Origin: Lepus europaeus
Taxonomy: Eukaryota > Chordata > Mammalia > Lagomorpha > Leporidae
Direction of reading: 5' to 3'
DNA length: 64,000 nucleotides
Assembly: GCF_033115175.1 (NCBI RefSeq)
Contig: NC_084835.1
Location: 56,048,948 to 56,112,947, forward strand
In this document: positions 23,581 through 34,594 of the stretch, piece after piece
Numbering within the stretch: the stretch's first letter is position 1
Layout: each line of letters starts with the position of its first letter
Position numbers and translations under genes: made by a program
Notes under the pieces: generated by a model
Databases searched by the model: none
Seen by the model: the letters and a program-made list of their open reading frames with translations, nothing else
Told to the model about the DNA's origin: nothing

Positions 23581-23824
23581 CATAGAGTGATTGTATTTTA
23601 AGTCAGTTAGATATAAATATAGATATAGATATAGCATATATTCATTAACAGAACATCTGTAACGACCTTGACCTACCTAGGTAAATATGGATAATTACTA
23701 GTTGCCCCTTGGCACATGTTTTGGCATAAATACATAAAATAGTTACTGGTATGGCCACATGTTTATTGGCAAACTCCCAGTGTCATTGATGAACCTCCCA
23801 GATTAAATAATGTAGTTCAGCAAT

Positions 23825-24595
23825 TCAGAACTTGTGTTGCAAGATCTCTCGCTGATAATTTGATCCTGCTAATAAAGTGTTAAATGTTAAATGATAAACT
23901 TTTAACAAATTGCAGTGTTTTTTCAAGTTTAACTGTATCCCTTTACAGCTCTTTGGAGATACTTTCTTCAGTGAGAGAAGTGGATGGGGTGGGGGTTCCA
24001 GACAAGTGAATGAGGCGTTGCTGCCAGCAGCAGCGTGTGATGCGTGAAAGTGTGGTTCATACCATGAGCACAGAATTAGAAAGAAAGGTGAAACCGCGCC
24101 AGACTTCAACATGGAGCTCATGAGAAATTCTTATTTAGTGAAAGCAAATACCTTGGCTTAACCCATCTGTAGTGACAAGCTGAGACAGGTGACTCAGGAG
24201 TGCCTGCTCACTTTGTATCACTGAAGGGCAAATATAAGTTAAGTTTGCTGCACTGAGACATAGCAGAATGAATTTTTCAAAAATTCACTGACATTAACTA
24301 TCTCACCCTCCTCCACCCCTACTTTGCTGAGTGCCTTTCTTGTTGACAGATTCTGAATTTGTTGTATATTCTGGGAAGTGGTCCAGTGAGGCTTGATTGT
24401 TGGCTTCAATTCATTCATTGACATTGTTGAGTGTTGTCCAAATACATGGCCAAGTTGCTGTAACTGGGTCTTAGTGAAAAATGGAAACTTCAAAAATTGA
24501 CCAACATAAATTGTGGAGACCGCTGAACATTTTTTATTGGGTGTTTTCTTCATCCAGTTTCTGAAATTGTTGAGCTTTTCAGAGACATACAGCAA
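23825..24595. other. Unidentified non-repeat stretch with a 118-codon minus ORF
   Basis: On the minus strand 24239-24595 is open for 118 codons, beginning MLYVSEKLNNFRNW, and 23825-24121 is open for 98. Neither matches a family that could be named. No splice sites or start context were judged convincing. A retrocopy or ancient transposon remnant is possible, and so is chance. Confidence 0.3.
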
Positions 24596-24599
24596 TATA

Positions 24600-24775
24600 G
24601 CATTATGAGGGACTGCAGGATAGTCAGCCCAACTATCTGAGTTAAAATTCTGCCCTGCTGTTTATTAGCTGCATAACCTTAGGCCAGTTGCCCAAAATCT
24701 CTGGACTTACCTGTACAAGGGTGGTAGTGTCAGTTACCTAAGGAAATTGTGAGGTTTGAAACAAAGGGAAAGAGG
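24600..24775 (+). mobile_element. MIR SINE
   Basis: The text TTAGCTGCATAACCTTAGGCC, CAGTTGCCCAAAATCTCTGG and GTGGTAGTGTC follows the MIR core and 3' half. Confidence 0.65.
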
Positions 24776-24779
24776 AAAA

Positions 24780-26458
24780 TTTACATAGTCATCTAAAGTG
24801 AAGACATCCCACTCTTCGGTGCATTGTACAGTGTTTTGTAACTGTTGGCAGGGTCTTCTTCCGGGACACAGTCTGTTCAGCCACCCCGACCCTTCCCATT
24901 GACCCCCAGGACTCCTCTCCTAGAAGCCTGCTTCCCGTCCAGCCTCGTCACTTCTTCCAAGTGTCCATGTTCTCTGTCCTCCAGCTACATTGCACAAATT
25001 GTGCTACTCCCTGCCTGCTGTTTTCCAGGCACAGCAGACATATCACATTCTCTGAGTCTTTTGTAAATCAGCTGTTCTAAAACAAAGATGCATTCATTAT
25101 GCAATTGAATACAACAGCTGTTTCTGGGAAAGGTGGGGCTGGTGAAACGCCTTTTTCATTCTTGTGTTGTATGACGATAATGGGACAGATTAGAAACAGT
25201 CCATCCAGTGTATGAATGAGTTTTCCAGGTATTTTAAAAATCTAGATATATAAACATTGTCTTTAATAGTATGATTTTGTTTAAAAGTAACTCCAGGCTA
25301 TGAATGTTTTGTAAGTTCTGAGAATGTAAGTTGCTGTGTTACACCTCTGTTCAAAATCATTGTTCTCTTCAGGTAGTTAGTAGAGTGTTCTTTATTAATT
25401 TGATCTAAGACCCTTGTTTCCATGGTAGTGTCCTCAAAGGGGATCACACCTGTCCATACTAAGTAATTTGGCTCATTGTCAAAGTCACAGATAATCAAAA
25501 CCATTGACTTCCCCTCTGCCACTGTTAACTGGCAGGGAGATCAATGACTTTTGTGTTCCCTGCCCTTAAAAGACGTGAGAAACCATCGTCCCAGTGATTT
25601 TTGCCTTTTTTTGTTCAGCCTGGCCACTGACAACTGCCATCTCCAGGGACACATTTCGTACCTCTTCTTCCCCTGCCTTTGTTACTAGGAATGGTGACGG
25701 TAAAACAGAGAAAGCTTAGTGTTTGTCAAACATGATACTAATCCTGGGCTTTATTATTAATCACTGTAGCAGTTGCCCGAGGAGGGTGATGATATCCTCT
25801 TTCATAGAGAGAGAAACTGGAATTTCTCTTTATCTTCATCGAAATCCTGCTGTTTGTTGTCATCCGCTCTAAAGTCCAGGCATGCTAAAGGATGTTTGCC
25901 CAGCCTGGTGGTGAGCTGACCACCTGGAGCTCCCAGTGTACTTGGTAGGGACAACCAAATTGAATACCTTTGACAACATTAGGACCTGTTTAGATATTTT
26001 AACTGTTTGGTCTCCCTGCACTGGACAGGAGCAAGGAATAGGAAGATACCAGATCACATTCAATGGCTACATTGATCCCTACTCCAAATTGCATACTTTG
26101 GATTAGAATGTATGAAGAGTTAAGCAAAATTTAACATTAGCTGAAATTTTCGTACCATGACTAATATTTTAGTGAGGTCCTAGTTTGTCTCAAATAGATA
26201 AAAATCATTAAACTTTTAATAAAGTATTCAAATACAAGGTGATGTATATAAGTAATTAAATGCTTTATAATTTTAAACTTAAGCATAGTAGTCAAAAGTA
26301 CTGTGGTATGATAAATCCTTGGTCATTTTCATTCATCTTTTAGCGTTGCAGGGATTTTTTTCAACTTGAATATAGAATTTAAAATCAAACGTTTTTTATT
26401 TAAGGGAAGCCAAATTTTCGGTGTCTGCATTGCTTTTTCTTTTTTCTTCCCTACCTAG
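24780..26458. other. PTPN2 intron, mostly unique
   Basis: No gene or clear repeat was recognised. An L2-like stretch may lie at 24890-25060. A 74-codon minus ORF (25298-25522) has no recognisable domain. The end is the acceptor tract of the exon at 26459. Confidence 0.45.
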
Positions 26459-26640
26459 AAACGGTGGAAAGAACTTTCTAAGGAAGATTTATCTCCTGCT
26501 TTTGATCATTCACCAAACAAAATAATGACTGAAAAATACAATGGGAACCGAATAGGTCTAGAAGAAGAAAAACCAACAGGTGACCGATGTACAGGACTTT
26601 CTTCTAAAATGCAAGATGCTCTGGAGGAGAACAGTGAGAG
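26459..26640 (+). CDS. PTPN2: PTPN2 coding exon, residues 287-346 plus two bases of codon 347
   Basis: This 182-bp exon runs from KRWKELSKED, the end of the catalytic fold, into the regulatory C-terminal tail. It ends in phase 2 (AG), and the next exon supplies T to make Ser347. The acceptor is TTCCCTACCTAG and the donor is GTAAGA at 26641. Two Ser-Pro sites are visible, at residues 298 and 304. Ser304 (codon 26510-26512) is the position described as a mitotic CDK phosphorylation site in human TC45. The tail in this exon is hydrophilic and rich in Glu, Ser and Asn. Confidence 0.96.
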
Positions 26641-27047
26641 GTAAGATTCCTAGAGTTACATGCACAAAAAGATGAGGCTTTTTATTTCAGTTGATGGGAA
26701 GTAATATAGACCCTCTGTCGAATTAATATTTAAGTAGCATATGATTACATGATTGTTCTCAAAAAGCTTTCAGTTCTAGAAAAAGACAGTATTTATAAAC
26801 AGAAACCAGGTGAAAAAAAAACAGTATTAATTGAATACAAAAGTTAATATGATTAGGTACTAAAATATACAAGTACAGTATAGTAAATAAATGATATGAA
26901 TACTTGCCACTTGTAGAGTTAAAAATAAAGTTATAAAATATTTAAACTTCATTCCATTGTTAGAGGCAAAAAAGTAGTTTTCTTAAAAAATAGGTAAAAT
27001 GCCATTTTATACTTTTTCGTTTTAATCCATATAAATGTATAAGTTAT

Positions 27048-27346
27048 TGAAGATTTATTTATTTAAAAGGCAGAGTTAGAAAGCGAGATCTTCCATCTGC
27101 TGGTTCACTTCCAAAATGGCCACAATAGCCAGGCTGGGCCAGGCTGAAGCCAGGAGCCTGAAACTGTCCTGTCTCCCATGTGGATGCAGGGGCCCAAGGA
27201 CTTGAGCCATCTTCCACTGCCTTCTGAGGTGCATTAGCAGGGAACTGGATCAGAAGTGGAGCAGCTAGGACTCGAACCAGCATCCACATAGATGCTAACA
27301 CTGCCAATGGAGGCTTTAACTTGCTATGCCACAATGCTGGCCCCCC
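27048..27346 (-). mobile_element. CSINE
   Basis: AAGATTTATTTATTTAAAAGGC opens the copy and TGCCACAATGCTGGCCCC ends it. Confidence 0.88.
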
Positions 27347-27732
27347 AGTTTTTTAAAATTAAAAAAAACTACATTTCAAGGGCTCTAATTATTTCATGCA
27401 CACATTAGGAAGCTGGTGTTCTGAGGTCTAAGTCACTTAGCAAAGTGAGCTCTTTTTCTTCTCTTTTGAATGTCTGAATAACTTTCTTTTTTTGAGGGGA
27501 GGAGTTAAATATACTTTTTATTGTGGGAAGTTTTATGTTGTCATACTTGTCAAGATTGGGATTTGGGATGTACCATGAAAATAGTATGAAGGTTCCTGTA
27601 CATTATAGCTGCACACTGTATTTTTGTAATATCAAAATTATGTACCTGAAATTTTATAAAACCTAATATATTGCCATATATAGTAAATGTGTTGTATTTC
27701 CAGACAGCACTGCTACTCATTTATGGCTTTTT

Positions 27733-28044
27733 AAGGATTTATTTTATTGATTTGAAAGAGTTATAGAGAAAGGTAGAGAGAGATTTTGCATCTGCTGGTT
27801 CACTCCCCAGATGGCTACAACAGGCCAAAGCTGAGCCAATCTGAATCCAGGAGCCAGGAGCAGCTTCTGGGTCTCCTACCTGGGTCCCAGGGCCCAAGGA
27901 CTTGGGCCATCCTCCACTGCTTTTCTAGGTGCATTACCAGGGAGCTGGATTGGAAGTAGAGCAGCTGAGACTCAAACTAGCACCCATATGGGATGCTGGC
28001 GCTGCAAGCCAGGGCTTTAACCTGCCATGCCACAGCACCAGCCC
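27733..28044 (-). mobile_element. CSINE
   Basis: AAGGATTTATTTTATTGATTTG opens the copy and GCCACAGCACCAGCCCC ends it. Confidence 0.88.
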
Positions 28045-28113
28045 CACATTTATGACTTTTAGACTAAGTGAAAGCATTAAGTTGTTCCTTTTTTAGCCTT
28101 AAATTACTACTAT

Positions 28114-28436
28114 TTTTAAAGATATATTTATTTATTTGAAAGGCAGAGTTATAGGCAGAGAGAGAGAGAGAGAGAAAGAAACACCTTCCATCTACTAGTT
28201 CACTCTCCAGATGGCCAGAACAGCCAGGGTAGGCCAGACCAAAGCCAAGAGCGTCTTCCAGGTCTCCCACATGGGTGTCTGTGACCCAAGTAAATGGGCC
28301 ATCTTCTGCAGCTTTTTCCAGGCCATTAGCAGGGAGCTGGATAGGAAATAGAGCACCTAGGACTTGAGCTGGCATCCATATTGGGATGCCAGCACTGGAA
28401 GTGGCAGCTTAACCTGCTGTGCCACAGCTCCAGCCC
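28114..28436 (-). mobile_element. CSINE
   Basis: AAAGATATATTTATTTATTTG opens the copy and TGCCACAGCTCCAGCCCC ends it. It lies 70 bp from the previous same-strand copy. Confidence 0.88.
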
Positions 28437-28884
28437 CTTAAATTAATACTTTTAAATCAGAAAATAATATTGTTTTAAATTACGTTGACTTGTTTGGTAG
28501 TAAGATTTTCAGATTCCTAGTATTAGTATCCCCTTCTCCCCCACTTTTGATTAGTACTATGTGTAAAATTAAGTGAAAAACAAGCTTAATGACTAAATTG
28601 GTTTCCATAGTATTTCAGAATTATTTTAATTTTAAAAGACACACACAACCCATCTTAACAATCACAGTGGATTAAACCATCATTGTCCAAATTTGGAGAT
28701 CCAGAAATTAATTAAAATAATTTGGGAGCTACAGAGTGATTGCAGAAAGTGTTCTTACAGAGTGTGTGGATGTGTGCATACATATGTTCACATGGATTGT
28801 TTTCTTCCTCTTTTTTCTTCCCTGGGAGGTAAATGAGATCTGGTGTATGTTTGAAAGCAGAGGGAGGGTCCCAAGAGAGAAGTA

Positions 28885-29200
28885 AGGTTTTTCAGATGTA
28901 TTTGAAAGGCAGAGAGAGAAACAGAGATTTAGAATAGAGGTCTCTTATCCATTATTTCACTCTCCAAATGCCTGCAACAGTATGGCATCTGGGCCAGACC
29001 AAAACAAGGAGCTTAGAACTTCTTGACTAATCCAGATCTCGAGCCACTTTAACCGTCACCTCCTACTGCCTCCCAGGGTATGCATTAGCAGGAGGTTGGA
29101 ATTGGGACCTGACCCAAGCCAAGACTTAAACCCAAGGACTTCCATATGGGATGCAGGCATCCTAGGTAGTGTCTTAACCACTATACTAAATGCCTGCCTT
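28885..29200 (-). mobile_element. Older CSINE
   Basis: TCAGATGTATTTGAAAGGCAG opens the antisense copy. The older head end is CACTATACTAAATGCCTGCC. Confidence 0.78.
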
Positions 29201-29699
29201 CTCTAGTGCATTTTAATACTGATAGATAGCTTTGCATAAGAGGTACTAATAGAATAAGATAAAAATTTTGTTAAAGATTTCAGCCATCAAAGGAATAGAG
29301 GGTAATATTTCTTCTCTTCATTGTCATTGAGTATCCTCCAAGACAGTGTTTGCCAAATTGAAGGTCCAATCCCATAGTCATGAGATCAGTTATTGGCTAG
29401 AGTTATTGGTTAGAGTTTCTAAAGAAGAAAATAGAATAGAGTAAAATAGAAATTATTAGACGATCATAAATAGTTAACTATGAATAGTCTAACCTAGTTT
29501 CATCTGTGTCCGTGTTGTATATAAATTCTCCATACTCAAATGCATACTGTGTATATAGGTAAATGTATGTGTATGTGTGCTCCATTGGGATATAAGATAT
29601 TTCTTGTAGATTGGAATCTTAGTTTGACAACCAGTGTTCTCAATCATCACATGACCCATAAAGCTGTGAGAGGGGAAGGTAGTGGGGCTATATGAAAAG

Positions 29700-29998
29700 T
29701 CTTACTGTACAGTATGTTTACGTAAAGTGCGCCTACCAGGGCGAGTGTTGGCAGAAGCCTGCTGAGTCTGCTGCCATAAGAAATTACATGTGATTTTCCA
29801 CGGACAAGGGTCCACAGGAAACTCTCTTTAGGTTTTGTAGCCTAAGTTGTATGAATATACGCAAAAACCCGGCTAGGTCCCCCTCGGAAGGTTATTACAT
29901 AGACATAATATCCTGAGTCGCAACTGGATAACAGAAGATTTTGTTGTATCACAAAGTGGGAATAGTCCGTCCTCTCGAATAGTGCTCTTGAACTAAAT
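29700..29998. other. CpG-containing non-repeat block in an A/T-rich intron
   Basis: About ten CpG dinucleotides fall in under 300 bases (for example GTTTACGTAAAGTGCGCC, GAGTCGCAACTGG, GTCCGTCCTCTCGAATAG), far above the sequence around it. No family could be named. Confidence 0.4.
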
Positions 29999-30003
29999 TA
30001 CAG

Positions 30004-30275
30004 GGGAGTGTTTGGCGCAGCAGTTAGGATGCCACTTGGGACACCTGCAGTGCATGTCAGAGTGCCTGCATTTGATTCCCAGCTCTGCTTCCAATCCCAC
30101 ACATCCTGGGAGGAGTAGGTTGGTGCCTGCCATCCACATAGGAGACCCAGCTTGTATCCTTGCCTTTTGGCTTAGGCCCAGCCCACTGCTGACTGTTGCA
30201 GGGAATTTGAGGAGTAAACCAGTGGTTCAAAGATCTCTGTCTCTAGATAGATAGACAGACAGACAGACATATGTG
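30004..30275 (+). mobile_element. Older CSINE with GATA/GACA tail
   Basis: The head GGGAGTGTTTGGCGCAGCAG is followed by the body. The tail has become GATA/GACA repeats (about 30246-30269). Confidence 0.82.
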
Positions 30276-30907
30276 CATACTTACATACATATATAGGGGA
30301 GGATAATGGTGGCATGCCTTTGTATTTGTTTCTAGCTCAGTCCTGAATTATATTGCAGTTTTAGAAAGCACTGACTTTTATTCTATTATTTTAAATGATA
30401 AAAAGTATGTGTTCCCAGTCCCATCAAAAACTATAACCAATTTTCTCCATCATAATTTAAAAAAACCTTTAAAACTCCTATACAGCATTTAAAGTGCTAA
30501 TTATCTAATTATATAATCGAATTATCTAACCATATTGGATATGTATGGCAAATGATGGTAATGTAAAATATGATACAAACTCTAATCGCCTCTACATTGC
30601 AATGGAAATTTAAAATAGTATATTAAAGATTTCATATACATTAGAACATGGTTGATGGTGATGGTGGTCCCAGACACCTAGCAAAATCAAGTTAGAGACC
30701 CATGGAGGGCTAACACTGCCTGTCCACTTCTGTGTTACATATTATATATATGTGACCTGCATTTGTACCCATATATTTTCACTGGAAGGAATGTGCATAT
30801 TTGTCACAGTGAATTTTCAGATCAGAGAGTAAATTCTGGGTAGTAACTTTTGCAAGTCATTATAACAGATATTCAGATAACGTTCAGGCAGCCAGGAATA
30901 CCTATAT

Positions 30908-31571
30908 ACTGTTCTTTGATATCCATGGGGGATTTGTTCCAGGACCCCCACAAATAACAAAATTCATGAATATTCAAGTCCCTTATATGTTGTAGTATTT
31001 GCATATAGCCCATGCACACCCTCCTGTAGACGTTAAATCATCTCTAGCTTACATGTAACACCTAGTATAATGTAAATGCTATATAGTTTATAGTACATAT
31101 TCCCTATTGTTTAGAGAATAACGGCAAGAACAAAAGTCTGCACATGTCCAGTACAGATGCAGTTTCTTTCTTTTTTTTTTTTTTTTTTTTTTTTAATTTG
31201 ACAGGTAGAGTTACAGACAGTGAGAGAGAGGCAGAGAGAAAGGTCTTCCTTCTGTTGGTTCACTCCCCCAATGGCTGCCACGGCCAGCGCTGTGCCGATC
31301 CGAAGCCAGGAGCCAGTACTTCTTCCTGGTCTCCCATGCGGGTACAGGGGCCCAAGCACTTGGGCCATCCTCTTTGCCCTCCCAGGCCATAGCAGAGAGC
31401 TGGACTGGAAGAGGACCAACCGGGACTAGAACTGGCGCCCATATGGGATGCTGACGCCTCAGGCGGAGGATTAACCAAGTGAGCCACGGCTCCGGCCCCA
31501 CAGATGCAGTTTCATTCATGGTTGGATGAATCTCTGGGTGTGGAACCCATGGGCCCGGAAGGCCAATTGTA
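30908..31571 (+). mobile_element. MER2 (Tigger-type) DNA transposon, interrupted by a CSINE
   Basis: The left end ATATCCATGGGGGATTTGTT continues with CAGGACCCC. The interior has TAATGTAAATGCTATATAG and CACATGTCCAGTACAGATGC. The right end reads GGAACCCATGGGCCCGG, then GGCCAATTGTA. The two ends form the imperfect inverted repeats of MER2. A CSINE splits it at 31168-31499. Confidence 0.85.
31168..31499 (-). mobile_element. Young CSINE inserted in MER2
   Basis: It is flanked by ACAGATGCAGTTTC on both sides. A T-run of about 30 is followed by AATTTGACAGGTAGAG, and the copy ends GAGCCACGGCTCCGGCCCC. Confidence 0.94.
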
Positions 31572-31779
31572 GTAAGTAAAAGTGCACCCACAGGACATGC
31601 AAAGACCAGCAATGAGAGGAGAGAGAATTAAATAGAATAGGAATGAAGGGACCAGATGGAAAGAAAGGTTTTCTGTTTTTATGGAAAACAAATTTAGAGA
31701 AGAGCAAAACCCTTCTGGGCAAGAAAAAGCTCATGTGGAGCAGGAGACTGTCAGGCTGTTTTTGCCGGCACCTCTGCTT

Positions 31780-31905
31780 TCTGTTACTTGGGTGTATTCC
31801 TGGAAGTGGAATTGCTGGTTCCTGTGACAGTCCTGTGCTTACCATTTTGAGGAACTGTCAAACTGTTTTCTACAGCAGCTACATTCCCACCAACAGTAGC
31901 TAAAG
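31780..31905 (-). mobile_element. Old L1 3' fragment
   Basis: GTATTCCTGGAAGTGGAATTG, then AGCTACATTCCCACCAACAG, is the antisense L1 3' motif seen in old L1s. Confidence 0.65.
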
Positions 31906-31914
31906 AAATGAACA

Positions 31915-32210
31915 GAGGTGCCAGCATTATGGCACAGCGGGTTAAACTGCTGTTTACAAGGCTGGTATCCCATATTGCTGGTTCGAGTCCCAGCTGCTCC
32001 ACTTCCAATCCTGCTCCCTGTTACTCACCTGGGAAACAGCAAAAGATGACCCAAGTGCTTGGGCCCCTGCCACAGCCACATGGAAGACTCGGATAGGGTT
32101 CCAGCCATTGTGGCCATTTCAAGAATTAACCAGCAAATGGAAGATCTCTTTCTCCCCCTGACTGTAGCTCTGCCTTTCAAATAAATAAATCTTATAAAAG
32201 AAAAGAAACT
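31915..32210 (+). mobile_element. CSINE
   Basis: The head GGTGCCAGCATTATGGCACAG and an end TGCCTTTCAAATAAATAAATC are both present. Confidence 0.87.
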
Positions 32211-32224
32211 CACTAAATTTTTAA

Positions 32225-32325
32225 GAAATGGTATTAAAAGATAAATTTATTTTGGTACAAAAATTTCTTGAAACCCATGCATAGACTTTTCATAATTTTC
32301 CTTGAATATTTTGAAGACCCTCTTC
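32225..32325 (+). mobile_element. Short palindromic DNA element (MITE-like), copy A
   Basis: TTAAAAGATAAATTTATTTTGG and GAAACCCATGCATAGAC, ending TATTTTGAAGACCCT, match the reverse complement of 49390-49500. The family name is not known to the annotator. Confidence 0.45.
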
Positions 32326-32984
32326 TTTTAGATTTCACATTGAAATTTTCCTGGTTATTTAAAAGTACACTTTGCTTATTACACTTATTTAAAATGTATA
32401 GTTTCAGTGTATTTTCATGTTTAGACAGGTCATGTAGCCATCACCATAGTCTAATGGTTGAACATTTTCAGGATCTATGGCTATCCATAATAAAATAATT
32501 TATGATCTAATCAAGGATTGGCCACTGTATTTGGTTGATATGATTCTTTGGTTTTCTTTTATCTGGAACTGTTCTGCACTATCCATACCCCTTCCTCTGC
32601 TTGACATTAGCATTTTTTAAATCCTATACATTTGGATTAGAGGGACCCCCAGTGTCTTTTCCCTTCTTCTGCTTGCTAGTTAGCAAAGAAAACCAACAGT
32701 CACCAATTCACTTTCCAAGAAAGTATGTACCTTGCTGATTTTCAGGTCCTACTAATAGCAGTACTTAGTATGTATAAAAGTGTGCCAGAAGATGTTGCTG
32801 AATCATCAGAGTACATCCGTGAACCAGTTTAGAATAGGAGACCGTTTCTCTTCTTAATTCCAGGGTTTGAATAAGATGAAAAATACATTGGAGGAATGGT
32901 TTTGGATTTACACTCAGACCTTCTGTATTAGAGCAAGTCCTGCCACGCACATACTTCATTTCATTTGTTTCTATTTGTTCACAG

Positions 32985-33086
32985 TGTTCTACGGAAACGT
33001 ATCCGAGAGGACAGAAAAGCCACCACGGCTCAGAAGGTGCAGCAGATGAAACAGAGGCTAAATGAGACTGAACGAAAAAGAAAAAG
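32985..33086 (+). CDS. PTPN2: PTPN2 exon, short form used for nuclear TC45 (alternative donor)
   Basis: This is the same exon used with an internal donor. The sequence reads AAA AG|G TGG, with GT at 33087-33088. Splicing leaves AG of codon 381, which the first G of the exon at 41168 completes as AGG (Arg). Skipping the TC48 tail leaves the bipartite nuclear signal exposed, as known for human TC45. The donor lies inside TC48 coding sequence, so the same bases serve as splice signal and as an Arg-Trp codon pair. Confidence 0.93.
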
Positions 33087-33192
33087 GTGGTTATATTGGC
33101 AACCTATTATCACTAAGATGGGGTTTGTGTCAGTCATTTTGGTTGGCGCTTTGGTTGGCTGGACACTGTTTTTTCAGCAAAATGTCCTATAA
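32985..33192 (+). CDS. PTPN2: PTPN2 terminal coding exon of TC48 isoform, residues 347-415
   Basis: The exon enters in phase 2 after TTCACAG (AG at 32983-32984) and encodes 69 residues ending at TAA 33190-33192. It begins with the basic cluster RKR (350-352) and continues to RKRKR (377-381), the two halves of the bipartite nuclear-localisation signal. Read-through past 33086 adds a Trp-rich linker and a hydrophobic segment (from Met392, coded at 33118, to near the end). In human TC48 this tail targets the enzyme to the ER membrane and masks the nuclear signal. The hydrophobic run is unbroken, so the tail anchor looks functional. Confidence 0.96.
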
Positions 33193-33805
33193 ATAAACAG
33201 TTAATTTTGCCCAGCAAGCTTCTGCACTAGTAGCTGACAGTGCTGCATTAATCACAGGGAGTTTGTCTGTTAGCAGTGAACTCCTCATACCCCACACGGT
33301 GCAGTAGGATAGGCCTCAACCATAAGAGATACTTAGAGTCAGAAGGCCAACATCTCAGGACTCTTCACTGCAGGTTCCTCTGAAACCCACACTGTAAACG
33401 GCTATCCAAAATAAAGACATTCATGTTTGTTCAAAACTGGTCCATTTTGCAGCTGTATTCCTACATGTCAGACTTAATATTTCACCTGACCAACATTGAG
33501 AGATCCTTTATCACAAGAATTTGTTTTTGGAGGCTATTTGGATTTCAACCTGCACTTGATACAAGCAATAAATATTGTGGTTTTATCTACGTTACTAATG
33601 GAAAGAAAATGACCTTTAATTCATGTGTGTAATGTATAATGTACGATTGACATGGGCATCAACACTTTATATTCTTAACCATTTCAGGGTAAATATATTT
33701 TATAAGTACCTATTTAATCTTAATTTTGTAGTTAAATGTACTTTTTAAAACCTCAACTTGAAACCTGTTACCATAATAAAATAAATTGTATGTTGATTCA
33801 ATTGT
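33193..33805 (+). other. PTPN2: PTPN2 TC48 3' UTR with several poly(A) signals
   Basis: This is non-repeat sequence after the TC48 stop. AATAAA occurs at 33410-33415, 33567-33572 and as an overlapping pair at 33775-33785. The last pair is followed by a T/G-rich stretch (TGTATGTTGATTC), which suggests a real cleavage region near 33,800. Which site is used cannot be told from sequence. The same bases are intron in the TC45 transcript. Confidence 0.6.
33775..33785 (+). terminator. Overlapping AATAAA signals, likely TC48 poly(A) signal
   Basis: AATAAAATAAA gives two overlapping canonical hexamers, followed within 10-30 bases by T/G-rich sequence. It is the most downstream cluster in the short TC48 3' UTR. 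Use of this site is inferred. Confidence 0.5.
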
Positions 33806-34409
33806 ACTGGACACATTTTCCTAAAGAGAAGTTTTATATAAGCCGTTAGAGCTCTAAATAAGCCATTTCTACTACATATTTGCATTTCCTTTATGTTTTT
33901 CTAATTTTCCCTATGTTAATCAGAAAAACGAACTTTTCTTAAAAGTATCTTAGAAGGAAAATTATCCTTCTGGGTTAGTCAGGTAACAGTTGGTCAAAAC
34001 TTTGTAAAGAAATTGGTTCTGTAAAGCCCCTTACTAATAAGACTGTTCATTTTCCGTGAAGATTTCAATGTAACTACCCTAACTTATAATTGGGGTAAAT
34101 TGGGATTTAGGAAGTAAGTAAGGTAGCAACATTTTATGATAAATGATTTCCATTTACTAGACTGAAGTGTTGAGGTAAAGTTTTTTCAAGTTATTTCTAC
34201 TTCAGTGCATAGCCTCTGATGTGCAAACCCTCCATTGTCCCTTTCACTTCTGAATTGAATGTTTTTAAAGCATATTGTTTAATGAATCTAACTGCTCGTT
34301 TGAGTGCTAGTTTTCCTCGCATCCCAACATTCCATTCAATGTTTGACTTAAACTTTAAGCAGTTGTTATGAATTTAATTGCTAAGAGGCATAGACAGTAT
34401 CCGTCATTT

Positions 34410-34594
34410 CAGTGGTTTTCAAACTCTGCTCACTGGGTTTCTGCGAGGGGCACCAGGCGATGGCAGAAGGACTCCGACCTTCTCTTCAACCACAGCATCT
34501 CTGCAGTGCTTCTCACACCACATGGGATTTCTGCGTAGTGCTCAGGTGTTCTCTACAGAGCAGTTGTCGTTTGAAAGCAGTTTGAAAACCATTG
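34410..34594. mobile_element. hAT-like nonautonomous DNA element
   Basis: It begins CAGTGGTTTTCAAACT and ends AGTTTGAAAACCATTG, which are imperfect inverted repeats typical of hAT (MER5-type) elements. It is 185 bp long. An 8-bp target duplication could not be confirmed. Confidence 0.6.

Noticed and set aside
32965..32984. Earlier start of the TC48 exon
   Set aside because: The frame is open before 32985, but TTCACAG at 32978-32984 is the acceptor and only this gives the phase-2 join to exon 26459-26640.
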